Source: Leptasterias polaris (Eukaryota > Echinodermata > Asteroidea > Forcipulatida > Asteriidae). From it: 64,000 bases of DNA. Made by a program: the position numbers and the translations under genes. Below the pieces are notes generated by a model that searched no databases, was not told where the DNA came from, and worked only from the letters and a program-made list of their open reading frames with translations. Positions 1-15,200 of the stretch are shown piece by piece (positions within the stretch are counted from its first letter, which is position 1; every line of letters starts with the position of its first letter). Where the stretch lies: contig JAZGTN010000060.1 in NCBI GenBank assembly GCA_037783415.1, forward strand, positions 1 to 64,000. Reading direction: 5' to 3'.

Positions 1-3000
1 GCTTACCCCTTGTGATTTTTGTTGAATTTGGGCCAAAATGCAAGGCTATACCCCTTGTGATTTTTGTTGATTTAGGTCAAATTGCAAGGCTTACCCCTTG
101 TGATTTTTGTTGATTTAGGGTCAAAATGCAAGGCTTACCCCTTGTGATTTTTGTTGATTTAGGGTCAAATTGCAAGGCTTACCCCCTTGTGATTTTTGTT
201 GAATTTCGGCCAAAATGCAAGGCTTATTATCCCTTGTGATTTTTGTTGAATTTGAGCCAAAATGCAAGGCTTACCCCTTGTGATTTTTGTTGATTTAGGG
301 TCAAATTGCAAGGCTTACCCCCTTGTGATTTTTGTTTAATTTCGGCCAAAATGCAAGGCTTATTATCCCTTGAGATTTTTGTTGAATTTGAGCCAAAATG
401 CAAGGCTTACCCCTTGTGATTTTTGTTGAATTTCGGCCAAAATGCAAGGCTTACCCCTTGTGATTTTTGTTGAATTTGAGCCAAAATGCAAGGCTTACCC
501 CTTGTGATTTTTCTTGAATTTGAGCCAAAATGCAAGGCTTACCCCTTGTGATTTTTGTTGAATTTGAGCCAAAATGCAAGGCTTACCCCTTGTGATTTTT
601 GTTGATTTAGGGTCAAAATGCAAGGCTTACCCCTTGTGATTTTTGTTGATTTAGGGTCAAATTGCAAGGCTTACCCCCTTGTGATTTTTGTTGAATTTCG
701 GCCAAAATGCTAGGCTTATTATCCCCTGTGATTTTTGTTGAATTTGAGCCAAAATGCAAGGCTTACCCGTTGTGATTTTTGATGAATTTCGGCCAAAATG
801 CAAGGCTTACCCCTTGTGATTTTTGTTGAATTTGAGCCAAAATGGAAGGCTTACCCCTTGTGATTTTTGTTGAATTTGAGGCAAAATGCAAGGCTTACCC
901 CTTGTGATTTTTGATGATTTAGGGTCAAAATGCAAGGCTTACCCTTGTGATTTTGGTTGCATTTTGGCCAAAATGCAAGGCTTACCCCTTGTAATTTTTG
1001 TTGGATTTGAGCCAAAATGCAAGGCTTACCCCTTGTGATTTTTGTTGATTTAGGGTCAAAATGCAAGGCTTACCCCTTGTGATTTTTGTTGAATTTGAGC
1101 CAAAATGCAAGGCTTACCCCTTGTGATTTTTGTTGATTTAGGGTCAAAATGCAAGGCTTACCCCTTGTGATTTTTGTTGAATTTTGGCCAAAATGCAAGG
1201 CTTACCCCTTGTGATTTTTGTTGAATTTTGGCCAAAATGCAAGGCTTACCCCTTGTAATTTTTGTTGAATTTGAGCGAAAATGCAAGGCTTACCCCTTGT
1301 GATTTTTGTTGATTTAGGGTCAAAATGCAAGGCTTACCCCTTGTGATTTTTGTTGAATTTGGGCCAAAATGCAAGGCTATACCCCTTGTGATTTTTGTTG
1401 ATTTAGGGTCAAATTGCAAGGCTTACCCCTTGTGATTTTTGTTGATTTAGGGTCAAAATGCAAGGCTTACCCCTTGTGATTTTTGTTGATTTAGGGTCAA
1501 ATTGCAAGGCTTACCCCTTGTGATTTTTGTTGAATTTCGGCCAAAATGCAAGGCTTATTATCCCTTGTGATTTTTGTTGAATTTGAGCCAAAATGCAAGG
1601 CTTACCCCTTGTGATTTTTGTTGATTTAGGGTCAAATTGCAAGGCTTACCCCCTTGTGATTTTTGTTGAATTTCGGCCAAAATGCAAGGCTTATTATCCC
1701 TTGTGATTTTTGTTGAATTTGAGCCAAAATGCAAGGCTTACCCCTTGTGATTTTTGTTGAATTTCGGCCAAAATGCTAGGCTTATTATCCCCTGTGATTT
1801 TTGTTAAATTTGAGCCAAAATGCAAGGCTTACCCGTTGTGATTTTTGTTGAATTTCGGCCAAAATGCAAGGCTTACCCCTTGTGATTTTTGTTGAATTTG
1901 AGCCAAAATGGAAGGCTTACCCCTTGTGATTTTTGTTGAATTTGAGGCAAAATGCAAGGCTTACCCCTTGTGATTTTTGATGATTTAGGGTCAAAATGCA
2001 AGGCTTACCCCTTGTGATTTTTGTTGCATTTTGGCCAAAATGCAAGGCTTACCCCTTGTAATTTTTGTTGGATTTGAGCCAAAATGCAAGGCTTACCCCT
2101 TGTGATTTTTGTTGATTTAGGGTCAAAATGCAAGGCTTACCCCTTGTGATTTTTGTTGAATTTGAGCCAAAATGCAAGGCTTACCCCTTGTGATTTTTGT
2201 TGATTTAGGGTCAAAATGCAAGGCTTACCCCTTGTGATTTTTGTTGAATTTTGGCCAAAATGCAAGGCTTACCCCTTGTAATTTTTGTTGAATTTGAGCG
2301 AAAATGCAAGGCTTACCCCTTGTGATTTTTGTTGATTTAGGGTCAAAATGCAAGGCTTACCCCTTGTGATTTTTGTTGAATTTGGGCCAAAATGCAAGGC
2401 TATACCCCTTGTGATTTTTGTTGATTTAGGGTCAAATTGCAAGGCTTACCCCTTGTGATTTTTGTTGATTTAGGGTCAAAATGCAAGGCTTACCGCTTGT
2501 GATTTTTGTTGATTTAGGGTCAAATTGCAAGGCTTACCCCCTTGTGATTTTTGTTGAATTTCGGCCAAAATGCAAGGCTTATTATCCCTTGTGATTTTTG
2601 TTGAATTTGAGCCAAAATGCAAGGCTTACCCCTTGTGATTTTTGTTGAATTTCGGCCAAAATGCAAGGCTTACCCCTTGTGATTTTTGTTGAATTTGAGC
2701 CAAAATGGAAGGCTTACCCCTTGTGATTTTTGTTGAATTTGAGCCAAAATGCAAGGCTTACCCTTGTGATTTTTGTTGAATTTGAGCCAAAATGCAAGGC
2801 TTACCCCTTGTGATTTTTGTTGAATTTGAGTCAAAATGCAAGGCTTACCCCTTGTGATTTTTGTTGATTTAGGGTCAAAATGCAAGGCTTACTCCTTGTG
2901 ATTTTTGTTGAATTTGGGCCAAGATGCAAGGCTATACCCCTTGTGATTTTTGTTGGATTTGAGCCAAAATGCAAGGCTTACCCCTTGTGATTTTTGATGA

Positions 3001-4234
3001 TTTAGGGTCAAAATGCAAGGCTTACCCCTTGTGATTTTTGTTGAATTTTGGCCAAAATGCAAGGCTTACCCCTTGTGATTTTTGTTGAATTTGAGGCAAA
3101 ATGCAAGGCTTACCCCTTGTGATTTTTGATGATTTAGGGTCAAAATGCAAGGCTTACCCCTTGTGATTTTTGTTGCATTTTGGCCAAAATGCAAGGCTTA
3201 CCCCTTGTAATTTTTGTTGGATTTGAGCCAAAATGCAAGGCTTACCCCTTGTGATTTTTGTTGATTTAGGGTCAAAATGCAAGGCTTACCCCTTGTGATT
3301 TTTGTTGAATTTGAGCCAAAATGCAAGGCTTACCCCTTGTGATTTTTGTTGATTTAGGGTCAAAATGCAAGGCTTACCCCTTGTGATTTTTGTTGAATTT
3401 TGGCCAAAATGCAAGGCTTACCCCTTGTAATTTTTGTTGAATTTGAGCGAAAATGCAAGGCTTACCCCTTGTGATTTTTGTTGATTTAGGGTCAAAATGC
3501 AAGGCTTACCCCTTGTGATTTTTGTTGAATTTGGGCCAAAATGCAAGGCTATACCCCTTGTGATTTTTGTTGATTTAGGGTCAAATTGCAAGGCTTACCC
3601 CTTGTGATTTTTGTTGATTTAGGGTCAAAATGCAAGGCTTACCCCTTGTGATTTTTGTTGATTTAGGGTCAAAATGCAAGGCTTACCCCTTGTGATTTTT
3701 GTTGATTTAGGGTCAAATTGCAAGGCTTACCCCTTGTGATTTTTGTTGATTTAGGGTCAAAATGCAAGGCTTACCGCTTGTGATTTTTGTTGATTTAGGG
3801 TCAAATTGCAAGGCTTACCCCCTTGTGATTTTTGTTGAATTTCGGCCAAAATGCAAGGCTTATTATCCCTTGTGATTTTTGTTGAATTTGAGCCAAAATG
3901 CAAGGCTTACCCCTTGTGATTTTTGTTGAATTTCGGCCAAAATGCAAGGCTTACCCCTTGTGATTTTTGTTGAATTTGAGCCAAAATGCAAGGCTTACCC
4001 CTTGTGATTTTTGTTGAATTTGAGCCAAAATGGAAGGCTTACCCCTTGTGATTTTTGTTGAATTTGAGCCAAAATGCAAGGCTTACCCCTTGTGATTTTT
4101 GTTGAATTTGAGCCAAAATGCAAGGCTTACCCCTTGTGATTTTTGTTGAATTTGAGTCAAAATGCAAGGCTTACCCCTTGTGATTTTTGTTGATTTAGGG
4201 TCAAAATGCAAGGCTTACCCCTTGTGATTTTTGT

Positions 4235-6275
4235 TGAATTTGGGCCAAGATGCAAGGCTATACCCCTTGTGATTTTTGTTGGATTTGAGCCAAAATGCAA
4301 GGCTTACCCTTGTGATTTTTGATGATTTAGGGTCAAAATGCAAGGCTTACCCCTTGTGATTTTTGTTGAATTTTGGCCAAAATGCAAGGCTTACCCCTTG
4401 TGATTTTTGTTGATTTAGGGTCAAAATGCAAGGCTTACCCCTTTTGATTTTTGTTGAATTTGGGCCAAAATGCAAGGCTATACCCCTTGTGATTTTTGTT
4501 GATTTAGGGTCAAATTGCAAGGCTTACCCCTTGTGATTTCTGTTGAATTTGAGCCAAAATGCAAGGCTTACCCCTTGTGATTTTTTTTGATTTAGGGTCA
4601 AAATGCAAGGCTTACCGTTTGTGATTTTTGTTGATTTAGGGTCAAATTGCAAGGCTTACCCCCTTGTGATTTTTGTTGAATTTCGGCCAAAATGCTAGGC
4701 TTATTATCCCCTGTGATTTTTGTTGAATTTGAGCCAAAATGCAAGGCTTACCCCTTGTGATTTTTGTTGATTTAGGGTCAAAATGCAAGGCTTACCCCTT
4801 GTGATTTTTGTTGATTTAGGGTCAAATTGCAAGGCTTACCCCCTTGTGATTTTTGTTGAATTTCGGCCAAAATGCAAGGCTTATTATCCCTTGTGATTTT
4901 TGTTGAATTTGAGCCAAAATGCAAGGCTTACCCCTTGTGATTTTTGTTGAATTTCGGCCAAAATGCAAGGCTTACCCCTTGTGATTTTTGTTGAATTTGA
5001 GCCAAAATGCAAGGCTTACCCCTTGTGATTTTTGTTGAATTTGAGCCAAAATGGAAGGCTTACCCCTTGTGATTTTTGTTGAATTTGAGCCAAAATGCAA
5101 GGCTTACCCCTTGTGATTTTTGTTGAATTTGAGCCAAAATGCAAGGCTTACCCCTTGTGATTTTTGTTGAATTTGAGTCAAAATGCAAGGCTTACCCCTT
5201 GTGATTTTTGTTGATTTAGGGTCAAAATGCAAGGCTTACCCCTTGTGATTTTTGTTGAATTTGGGCCAAGATGCAAGGCTATACCCCTTGTGATTTTTGT
5301 TGGATTTGAGCCAAAATGCAAGGCTTACCCCTTGTGATTTTTGATGATTTAGGGTCAAAATGCAAGGCTTACCCCTTGTGATTTTTGTTGAATTTTGGCC
5401 AAAATGCAAGGCTTACCCCTTGTGATTTTTGTTGATTTAGGGTCAAAATGCAAGGCTTACCCCTTTTGATTTTTGTTGAATTTGGGCCAAAATGCAAGGC
5501 TATACCCCTTGTGATTTTTGTTGATTTAGGGTCAAATTGCAAGGCTTACCCCTTGTGATTTCTGTTGAATTTGAGCCAAAATGCAAGGCTTACCCCTTGT
5601 GATTTTTTTTGATTTAGGGTCAAAATGCAAGGCTTACCGTTTGTGATTTTTGTTGATTTAGGGTCAAATTGCAAGGCTTACCCCCTTGTGATTTTTGTTG
5701 AATTTCGGCCAAAATGCTAGGCTTATTATCCCCTGTGATTTTTGTTGAATTTGAGCCAAAATGCAAGGCTTACCCCTTGTGATTTTTGTTGATTTAGGGT
5801 CAAAATGCAAGGCTTACCCCTTGTGATTTTTGTTGAATTTGGGCCAAAATGCAAGGCTATACCCCTTGTGATTTTTGTTGATTTAGGGTCAAATTGCAAG
5901 GCTTACCCCTTGTGATTTTTGTTGATTTAGGGTCAAATTGCAAGGCTTACCCCCTTGTGATTTTTGTTGAATTTGAGCCAAAATGCAAGGCTTATTATCC
6001 CTTGTGATTTTTGTTGAATTTGAGCCAAAATGCAAGGCTTACCCCTTGTGATTTTTGTTGATTTAGGGTCAAATTGCAAGGCTTACCCCCTTGTGATTTT
6101 TGTTGAATTTCGGCCAAAATGCAAGGCTTATTATCCCTTGTGATTTTTGTTGAATTTGAGCCAAAATGCAAGGCTTACCCCTTGTGATTTTTGTTGAATT
6201 TCGGCCAAAATGCAAGGCTTACCCCTTGTGATTTTTGTTGAATTTGAGCCAAAATGCAAGGCTTACCCCTTGTGA
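4235..6275. repeat. tandem segmental duplication of about 1,021 bp inside the satellite
   Basis: Rare variants recur in the same order about 1,021 bp apart: GGGCCAAGATGC (near 4243 and 5264), CCCCTTTTGATT (near 4438 and 5461), GTGATTTCTGTTG, an eight-T run (4581 and 5603) and ACCGTTTGTG (about 4616 and 5636). This indicates a recent duplication of about 23 monomers as a unit. Block edges are approximate. Confidence 0.75.
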
Positions 6276-9200
6276 TTTTTGTTGAATTTGAGCCAAAATG
6301 GAAGGCTTACCCCTTGTGATTTTTGTTGAATTTGAGCCAAAATGCAAGGCTTACCCCTTGTGATTTTTGTTGAATTTGAGCCAAAATGCAAGGCTTACCC
6401 CTTGTGATTTTTGTTGAATTTGAGTCAAAATGCAAGGCTTACCCCTTGTGATTTTTGTTGATTTAGGGTCAAAATGCAAGGCTTACCCCTTGTGATTTTT
6501 GTTGAATTTGGGCCAAGATGCAAGGCTATACCCCTTGTGATTTTTGTTGGATTTGAGCCAAAATGCAAGGCTTACCCCTTGTGATTTTTGATGATTTAGG
6601 GTCAAAATGCAAGGCTTACCCCTTGTGATTTTTGTTGAATTTTGGCCAAAATGCAAGGCTTACCCCTTGTGATTTTTGTTGATTTAGGGTCAAAATGCAA
6701 GGCTTACCCCTTTTGATTTTTGTTGAATTTGGGCCAAAATGCAAGGCTATACCCCTTGTGATTTTTGTTGATTTAGGGTCAAATTGCAAGGCTTACCCCT
6801 TGTGATTTCTGTTGAATTTGAGCCAAAATGCAAGGCTTACCCCTTGTGATTTTTGTTGATTTAGGGTCAAAATGCAAGGCTTACCGCTTGTGATTTTTGT
6901 TGATTTAGGGTCAAATTGCAAGGCTTACCCCCTTGTGATTTTTGTTGAATTTCGGCCAAAATGCTAGGCTTATTATCCCCTGTGATTTTTGTTGAATTTG
7001 AGCCAAAATGCAAGGCTTACCCGTTGTGATTTTTGTTGAATTTCGGCCAAAATGCAAGGCTTACCCCTTGTGATTTTTGTTGAATTTGAGCCAAAATGGA
7101 AGGCTTACCCCTTGTGATTTTTGTTGAATTTGAGGCAAAATGCAAGGCTTACCCCTTGTGATTTTTGATGATTTAGGGTCAAAATGCAAGGCTTACCCCT
7201 TGTGATTTTTGTTGCATTTTGGCCAAAATGCAAGGCTTACCCCTTGTAATTTTTGTTGGATTTGAGCCAAAATGCAAGGCTTACCCCTTGTGATTTTTGT
7301 TGATTTAGGGTCAAAATGCAAGGCTTACCCCTTGTGATTTTTGTTGAATTTGAGCCAAAATGCAAGGCTTACCCCTTGTGATTTTTGTTGATTTAGGGTC
7401 AAAATGCAAGGCTTACCCCTTTTGATTTTTGTTGAATTTGGGCCAAAATGCAAGGCTATACCCCTTGTGATTTTTGTTGATTTAGGGTCAAATTGCAAGG
7501 CTTACCCCTTGTGATTTCTGTTGAATTTGAGCAAAAATGCAAGGCTTACCCCTTGTGATTTTTGTTGATTTAGGGTCAAAATGCAAGGCTTACCGCTTGT
7601 GATTTTTGTTGATTTAGGGTCAAATTGCAAGGCTTACCCCCTTGTGATTTTTGTTGAATTTCGGCCAAAATGCTAGGCTTATTATCCCCTGTGATTTTTG
7701 TTGAATTTGAGCCAAAATGCAAGGCTTACCCCTTGTGATTTTTGTTGATTTAGGGTCAAAATGCAAGGCTTACCCCTTGTGATTTTTGTTGAATTTGGGC
7801 CAAAATGCAAGGCTATACCCCTTGTGATTTTTGTTGATTTAGGGTCAAATTGCAAGGCTTACCCCTTGTGATTTTTGTTGATTTAGGGTCAAAATGCAAG
7901 GCTTACCCCTTGTGATTTTTGTTGATTTAGGGTCAAATTGCAAGGCTTACCCCCTTGTGATTTTTGTTGAATTTCGGCCAAAATGCAAGGCTTATTATCC
8001 CTTGTGATTTTTGTTGAATTTGAGCCAAAATGCAAGGCTTACCCCTTGTGATTTTTGTTGAATTTCGGCCAAAATGCAAGGCTTACCCCTTGTGATTTTT
8101 GTTGAATTTGAGCCAAAATGCAAGGCTTACCCCTTGTGATTTTTGTTGAATTTGAGCCAAAATGGAAGGCTTACCCCTTGTGATTTTTGTTGAATTTGAG
8201 CCAAAATGCAAGGCTTACCCCTTGTGATTTTTGTTGAATTTGAGCCAAAATGCAAGGCTTACCCCTTGTGATTTTTGTTGAATTTGAGTCAAAATGCAAG
8301 GCTTACCCCTTGTGATTTTTGTTGATTTAGGGTCAAAATGCAAGGCTTACCCCTTGTGATTTTTGTTGAATTTGGGCCAAGATGCAAGGCTATACCCCTT
8401 GTGATTTTTGTTGGATTTGAGCCAAAATGCAAGGCTTACCCCTTGTGATTTTTGATGATTTAGGGTCAAAATGCAAGGCTTACCCCTTGTGATTTTTGTT
8501 GAATTTTGGCCAAAATGCAAGGCTTACCCCTTGTGATTTTTGTTGATTTAGGGTCAAAATGCAAGGCTTACCCCTTTTGATTTTTGTTGAATTTGGGCCA
8601 AAATGCAAGGCTATACCCCTTGTGATTTTTGTTGATTTAGGGTCAAATTGCAAGGCTTACCCCTTGTGATTTCTGTTGAATTTGAGCCAAAATGCAAGGC
8701 TTACCCCTTGTGATTTTTGTTGATTTAGGGTCAAAATGCAAGGCTTACCGCTTGTGATTTTTGTTGATTTAGGGTCAAATTGCAAGGCTTACCCCCTTGT
8801 GATTTTTGTTGAATTTCGGCCAAAATGCTAGGCTTATTATCCCCTGTGATTTTTGTTGAATTTGAGCCAAAATGCAAGGCTTACCCGTTGTGATTTTTGT
8901 TGAATTTCGGCCAAAATGCAAGGCTTACCCCTTGTGATTTTTGTTGAATTTGAGCCAAAATGGAAGGCTTACCCCTTGTGATTTTTGTTGAATTTGAGGC
9001 AAAATGCAAGGCTTACCCCTTGTGATTTTTGATGATTTAGGGTCAAAATGCAAGGCTTACCCCTTGTGATTTTTGTTGTATTTTGGCCAAAATGCAAGGC
9101 TTACCCCTTGTAATTTTTGTTGGATTTGAGCCAAAATGCAAGGCTTACCCCTTGTGATTTTTGTTGATTTAGGGTCAAAATGCAAGGCTTACCCCTTGTG

Positions 9201-12200
9201 ATTTTTGTTGAATTTGAGCCAAAATGCAAGGCTTACCCCTTGTGATTTTTGTTGATTTAGGGTCAAAATGCAAGGCTTACCCCTTGTGATTTTTGTTGAA
9301 TTTTGGCCAAAATGCAAGGCTTACCCCTTGTAATTTTTGTTGAATTTGAGCGAAAATGCAAGGCTTACCCCTTGTGATTTTTGTTGATTTAGGGTCAAAA
9401 TGCAAGGCTTACCCCTTGTGATTTTTGTTGAATTTTGGCCAAAATGCAAGGCTTACCCCTTGTAATTTTTGTTGAATTTGAGCGAAAATGCAAGGCTTAC
9501 CCCTTGTGATTTTTGTTGATTTAGGGTCAAAATGCAAGGCTTACCCCTTGTGATTTTTGTTGAATTTGGGCCAAAATGCAAGGCTATACCCCTTGTGATT
9601 TTTGTTGATTTAGGGTCAAATTGCAAGGCTTACCCCTTGTGATTTTTGTTGATTTAGGGTCAAAATGCAAGGCTTACCCCTTGTGATTTTTGTTGATTTA
9701 GGGTCAAAATGCAAGGCTATACCCCTTGTGATTTTTGTTGATTTAGGGTCAAATTGCAAGGCTTACCCCTTGTGATTTTTGTTGAATTTCGGCCAAAATG
9801 CAAGGCTTATTATCCCTTGTGATTTTTGTTGAATTTGAGCCAAAATGCAAGGCTTACCCCTTGTGATTTTTGTTGATTTAGGGTCAAATTGCAAGGCTTA
9901 CCCCCTTGTGATTTTTGTTGAATTTCGGCCAAAATGCAAGGCTTATTATCCCTTGTGATTTTTGTTGAATTTGAGCCAAAATGCAAGGCTTACCCCTTGT
10001 GATTTTTGTTGAATTTCGGCCAAAAAAGCTTACCCCTTGTGATTTTTGTTGAATTTGAGCCAAAATGCAAGGCTTACCCCTTGTGATTTTTGTTGAATTT
10101 GAGCCAAAATGCAAGGCTTACCCCTTGTGATTTTTGTTGATTTAGGGTCAAAATGCAAGGCTTACCCCTTGTGATTTTTGTTGAATTTGGGCCAAGATGC
10201 AAGGCTATACCCCTTGTGATTTTTGTTGGATTTGAGCCAAAATGCAAGGCTTACCCCTTGTGATTTTTGATGATTTAGGGTCAAAATGCAAGGCTTACCC
10301 CTTGTGATTTTTGTTGAATTTGGGCCAAAATGCAAGGCTTACCCCTTGTGATTTTTGTTGATTTAGGGTCAAAATGCAAGGCTTACCCCTTGTGATTTTT
10401 GTTGAATTTGGGCCAAAATGCAAGGGCTATACCCCTTGTGATTTTTGTTGATTTAGGGTCAAATTGCAAGGCTTACCCCTTGTGATTTCTGTTGAATTTG
10501 AGCCAAAATGCAAGGCTTACCCCTTGTGATTTTTGTTGATTTAGGGTCAAAATGCAAGGCTTACCGCTTGTGATTTTTGTTGATTTAGGGTCAAATTGCA
10601 AGGCTTACCCCCTTGTGATTTTTGTTGAATTTCGGCCAAAATGCTAGGCTTATTATCCCCTGTGATTTTTGTTAAATTTGAGCCAAAATGCAAGGCTTAC
10701 CCGTTGTGATTTTTGTTGAATTTCGGCCAAAATGCAAGGCTTACCCCTTGTGATTTTTGTTGAATTTGAGGCAAAATGCAAGGCTTACCCCTTGTGATTT
10801 TTGATGATTTAGGGTCAAAATGCAAGGCTTACCCCTTGTGATTTTTGTTGTATTTTGGCCAAAATGCAAGGCTTACCCCTTGTAATTTTTTGTTGGATTT
10901 GAGCCAAAATGCAAGGCTTACCCCTTGTGATTTTTGTTGATTTAGGGTCAAAATGCAAGGCTTACCCCTTGTGATTTTTGTTGAATTTGAGCCAAAATGC
11001 AAGGCTTACCCCTTGTGATTTTTGTTGATTTAGGGTCAAAATGCAAGGCTTACCCCTTGTGATTTTTGTTGAATTTTGGCCAAAATGCAAGGCTTACCCC
11101 TTGTAATTTTTGTTGAATTTGAGCGAAAATGCAAGCTTACCCCTTGTGATTTTTGTTGATTTAGGGTCAAAATGCAAGGCTTACCCCTTGTGATTTTTGT
11201 TGAATTTTGGCCAAAATGCAAGGCTTACCCCTTGTAATTTTTGTTGAATTTGAGCGAAAATGCAAGGCTTACCCCTTGTGATTTTTGTTGATTTAGGGTC
11301 AAAATGCAAGGCTTACCCCTTGTGATTTTTGTTGAATTTGGGCCAAAATGCAAGGCTATACCCCTTGTGATTTTTGTTGATTTAGGGTCAAATTGCAAGG
11401 CTTACCCCTTGTGATTTTTGTTGATTTAGGGTCAAAATGCAAGGCTTACCCCTTGTGATTTTTGTTGATTTAGGGTCAAATTGCAAGGCTTACCCCCCTT
11501 GTGATTTTTGTTGAATTTCGGCCAAAATGCAAGGCTTATTATCCCTTGTGATTTTTGTTGAATTTGAGCCAAAATGCAAGGCTTACCCCTTGTGATTTTT
11601 GTTGATTTAGGGTCAAATTGCAAGGCTTACCCCCTTGTGATTTTTGTTGAATTTCGGCCAAAATGCAAGGCTTATTATCCCTTGTGATTTTTGTTGAATT
11701 TGAGCCAAAATGCAAGGCTTACCCCTTGTGATTTTTGTTGAATTTCGGCCAAAATGCAAGGCTTACCCCTTGTGATTTTTGTTGAATTTGAGCCAAAATG
11801 CAAGGCTTACCCCTTGTGATTTTTGTTGAATTTGAGCCAAAATGCAAGGCTTACCCCTTGTGATTTTTGTTGATTTAGGGTCAAAATGCAAGGCTTACCC
11901 CTTGTGATTTTTGTTGAATTTGGGCCAAGATGCAAGGCTATACCCCTTGTGATTTTTGTTGGATTTGAGCCAAAATGCAAGGCTTACCCCTTGTGATTTT
12001 TGATGATTTAGGGTCAAAATGCAAGGCTTACCCCTTGTGATTTTTGTTGAATTTGGGCCAAAATGCAAGGCTTACCCCTTGTGATTTTTGTTGATTTAGG
12101 GTCAAAATGCAAGGCTTACCCCTTGTGATTTTTGTTGAATTTGGGCCAAAATGCAAGGCTATACCCCTTGTGATTTTTGTTGATTTAGGGTCAAATTGCA

Positions 12201-15200
12201 AGGCTTACCCCTTGTGATTTCTGTTGAATTTGAGCCAAAATGCAAGGCTTACCCCTTGTGATTTTTGTTGATTTAGGGTCAAAAATGCAAGGCTTACCGC
12301 TTGTGATTTTTGTTGATTTAGGGTCAAATTGCAAGGCTTACCCCCTTGTGATTTTTGTTGAATTTCGGCCAAAATGCTAGGCTTATTATCCCCTGTGATT
12401 TTTGTTAAATTTGAGCCAAAATGCAAGGCTTACCCGTTGTGATTTTTTGTTGAATTTCGGCCAAAATGCAAGGCTTACCCCTTGTGATTTTGTTGAATTT
12501 GAGCCAAAATGGAAGGCTTACCCCTTGTGATTTTTGTTGAATTTGAGGCAAAATGCAAGGCTTACCCCTTGTTATTTTTGATGATTTAGGGTCAAAATGC
12601 AAGGCTTACCCCTTGTGATTTTTGTTGAATTTGAGCCAAAATGCAAGGCTTACCCCTTGTGATTTTTGTTGATTTAGGGTCAAAATGCAAGGCTTACCCC
12701 TTGTGATTTTTGTTGAATTTTGGCCAAAATGCAAGGCTTACCCCTTGTAATTTTTGTTGAATTTGAGCGAAAATGCAAGGCTTACCCCTTGTGATTTTTG
12801 TTGATTTAGGGTCAAAATGCAAGGCTTACCCCTTGTGATTTTTGTTGAATTTGGGCCAAAATGCAAGGCTATACCCCTTGTGATTTTTGTTGATTTAGGG
12901 TCAAATTGCAAGGCTTACCCCTTGTGATTTTTGTTGATTTAGGGTCAAAATGCAAGGCTTACCCCTTGTGATTTTTGTTGATTTAGGGTCAAATTGCAAG
13001 GCTTACCCCCTTGTGATTTTTGTTGAATTTCGGCCAAAATGCAAGGCTTATTATCCCTTGTGATTTTTGTTGAATTTGAGCCAAAATGCAAGGCTTACCC
13101 CTTGTGATTTTTGTTGATTTAGGGTCAAATTGCAAGGCTTACCCCCTTGTGATTTTTGTTGAATTTCGGCCAAAATGCAAGGCTTATTATCCCTTGTGAT
13201 TTTTGTTGAATTTGAGCCAAAATGCAAGGCTTACCCCTTGTGATTTTTGTTGAATTTCGGCCAAAATGCAAGGCTTACCCCTTGTGATTTTTGTTGAATT
13301 TGAGCCAAAATGCAAGGCTTACCCCTTGTGATTTTTGTTGAATTTGAGCCAAAATGGAAGGCTTACCCCTTGTGATTTTTGTTGAATTTGAGCCAAAATG
13401 CAAGGCTTACCCCTTGTGATTTTTGTTGAATTTGAGCCAAAATGCAAGGCTTACCCCTTGTGATTTTTGTTGAATTTGAGCCAAAATGCAAGGCTTACCC
13501 CTTGTGATTTTTGTTGATTTAGGGTCAAAATGCAAGGCTTACCCCTTGTGATTTTTGTTGAATTTGGGCCAAGATGCAAGGCTATACCCCTTGTGATTTT
13601 TGTTGGATTTGAGCCAAAATGCAAGGCTTACCCCTTGTGATTTTTGATGATTTAGGGTCAAAATGCAAGGCTTACCCCTTGTGATTTTTGTTGAATTTTG
13701 GCCAAAATGCAAGGCTTACCCCTTGTGATTTTTGTTGATTTAGGGTCAAAATGCAAGGCTTACCCCTTGTGATTTTTGTTGAATTTGGGCCAAGATGCAA
13801 GGCTATACTCCTTGTGATTTTTGTTGGATTTGAGCCAAAATGCAAGGCTTACCCCTTGTGATTTTTGATGATTTAGGGTCAAAATGCAAGGCTTACCCCT
13901 TGTGATTTTTGTTGAATTTTGGCCAAAATGCAAGGCTTACCCCTTGTGATTTTTGTTGATTTAGGGTCAAAATGCAAGGCTTACCCCTTTTGATTTTTGT
14001 TGAATTTGGGCCAAAATGCAAGGCTATACCCCTTGTGATTTTTGTTGATTTAGGGTCAAAATGCAAGGCTTACCGCTTGTGATTTTTGTTGATTTAGGGT
14101 CAAATTGCAAGGCTTACCCCCTTGTGATTTTTGTTGAATTTCGGCCAAAATGCTAGGCTTATTATCCCCTGTGATTTTTGTTGAATTTGAGCCAAAATGC
14201 AAGGCTTACCCGTTGTGATTTTTGTTGAATTTCGGCCAAAATGCAAGGCTTACCCCTTGTGATTTTTGTTGAATTTGAGCCAAAATGGAAGGCTTACCCC
14301 TTGTGATTTTTGTTGAATTTGAGGCAAAATGCAAGGCTTACCCCTTGTGATTTTTGATGATTTAGGGTCAAAATGCAAGGCTTACCCCTTGTGATTTTTG
14401 TTGCATTTTGGCCAAAATGCAAGGCTTACCCCTTGTAATTTTTGTTGGATTTGAGCCAAAATGCAAGGCTTACCCCTTGTGATTTTTGTTGATTTAGGGT
14501 CAAAATGCAAGGCTTACCCCTTGTGATTTTTGTTGAATTTGAGCCAAAATGCAAGGCTTACCCCTTGTGATTTTTGTTGATTTAGGGTCAAAATGCAAGG
14601 CTTACCCCTTGTGATTTTTGTTGAATTTTGGCCAAAATGCAAGGCTTACCCCTTGTAATTTTTGTTGAATTTGAGCGAAAATGCAAGGCTTACCCCTTGT
14701 GATTTTTGTTGAATTTGGGCCAAAATGCAAGGCTATACCCCTTGTGATTTTTGTTGATTTAGGGTCAAATTGCAAGGCTTACCCCTTGTGATTTTTGTTG
14801 ATTTAGGGTCAAAATGCAAGGCTTACCCCCTTGTGATTTTTGTTGATTTAGGGTCAAAATGCAAGGCTATACCCCTTGTGATTTTTGTTGATTTAGGGTC
14901 AAATTGCAAGGCTTACCCCCTTGTGATTTTTGTTGAATTTCGGCCAAAATGCAAGGCTTATTATCCCTTGTGATTTTTGTTGAATTTGAGCCAAAATGCA
15001 AGGCTTACCCCTTGTGATTTTTGTTGATTTAGGGTCAAATTGCAAGGCTTACCCCCTTGTGATTTTTGTTGAATTTCGGCCAAAATGCAAGGCTTATTAT
15101 CCCTTGAGATTTTTGTTGAATTTGAGCCAAAATGCAAGGCTTACCCCTTGTGATTTTTGTTGAATTTCGGCCAAAATGCAAGGCTTACCCCTTGTGATTT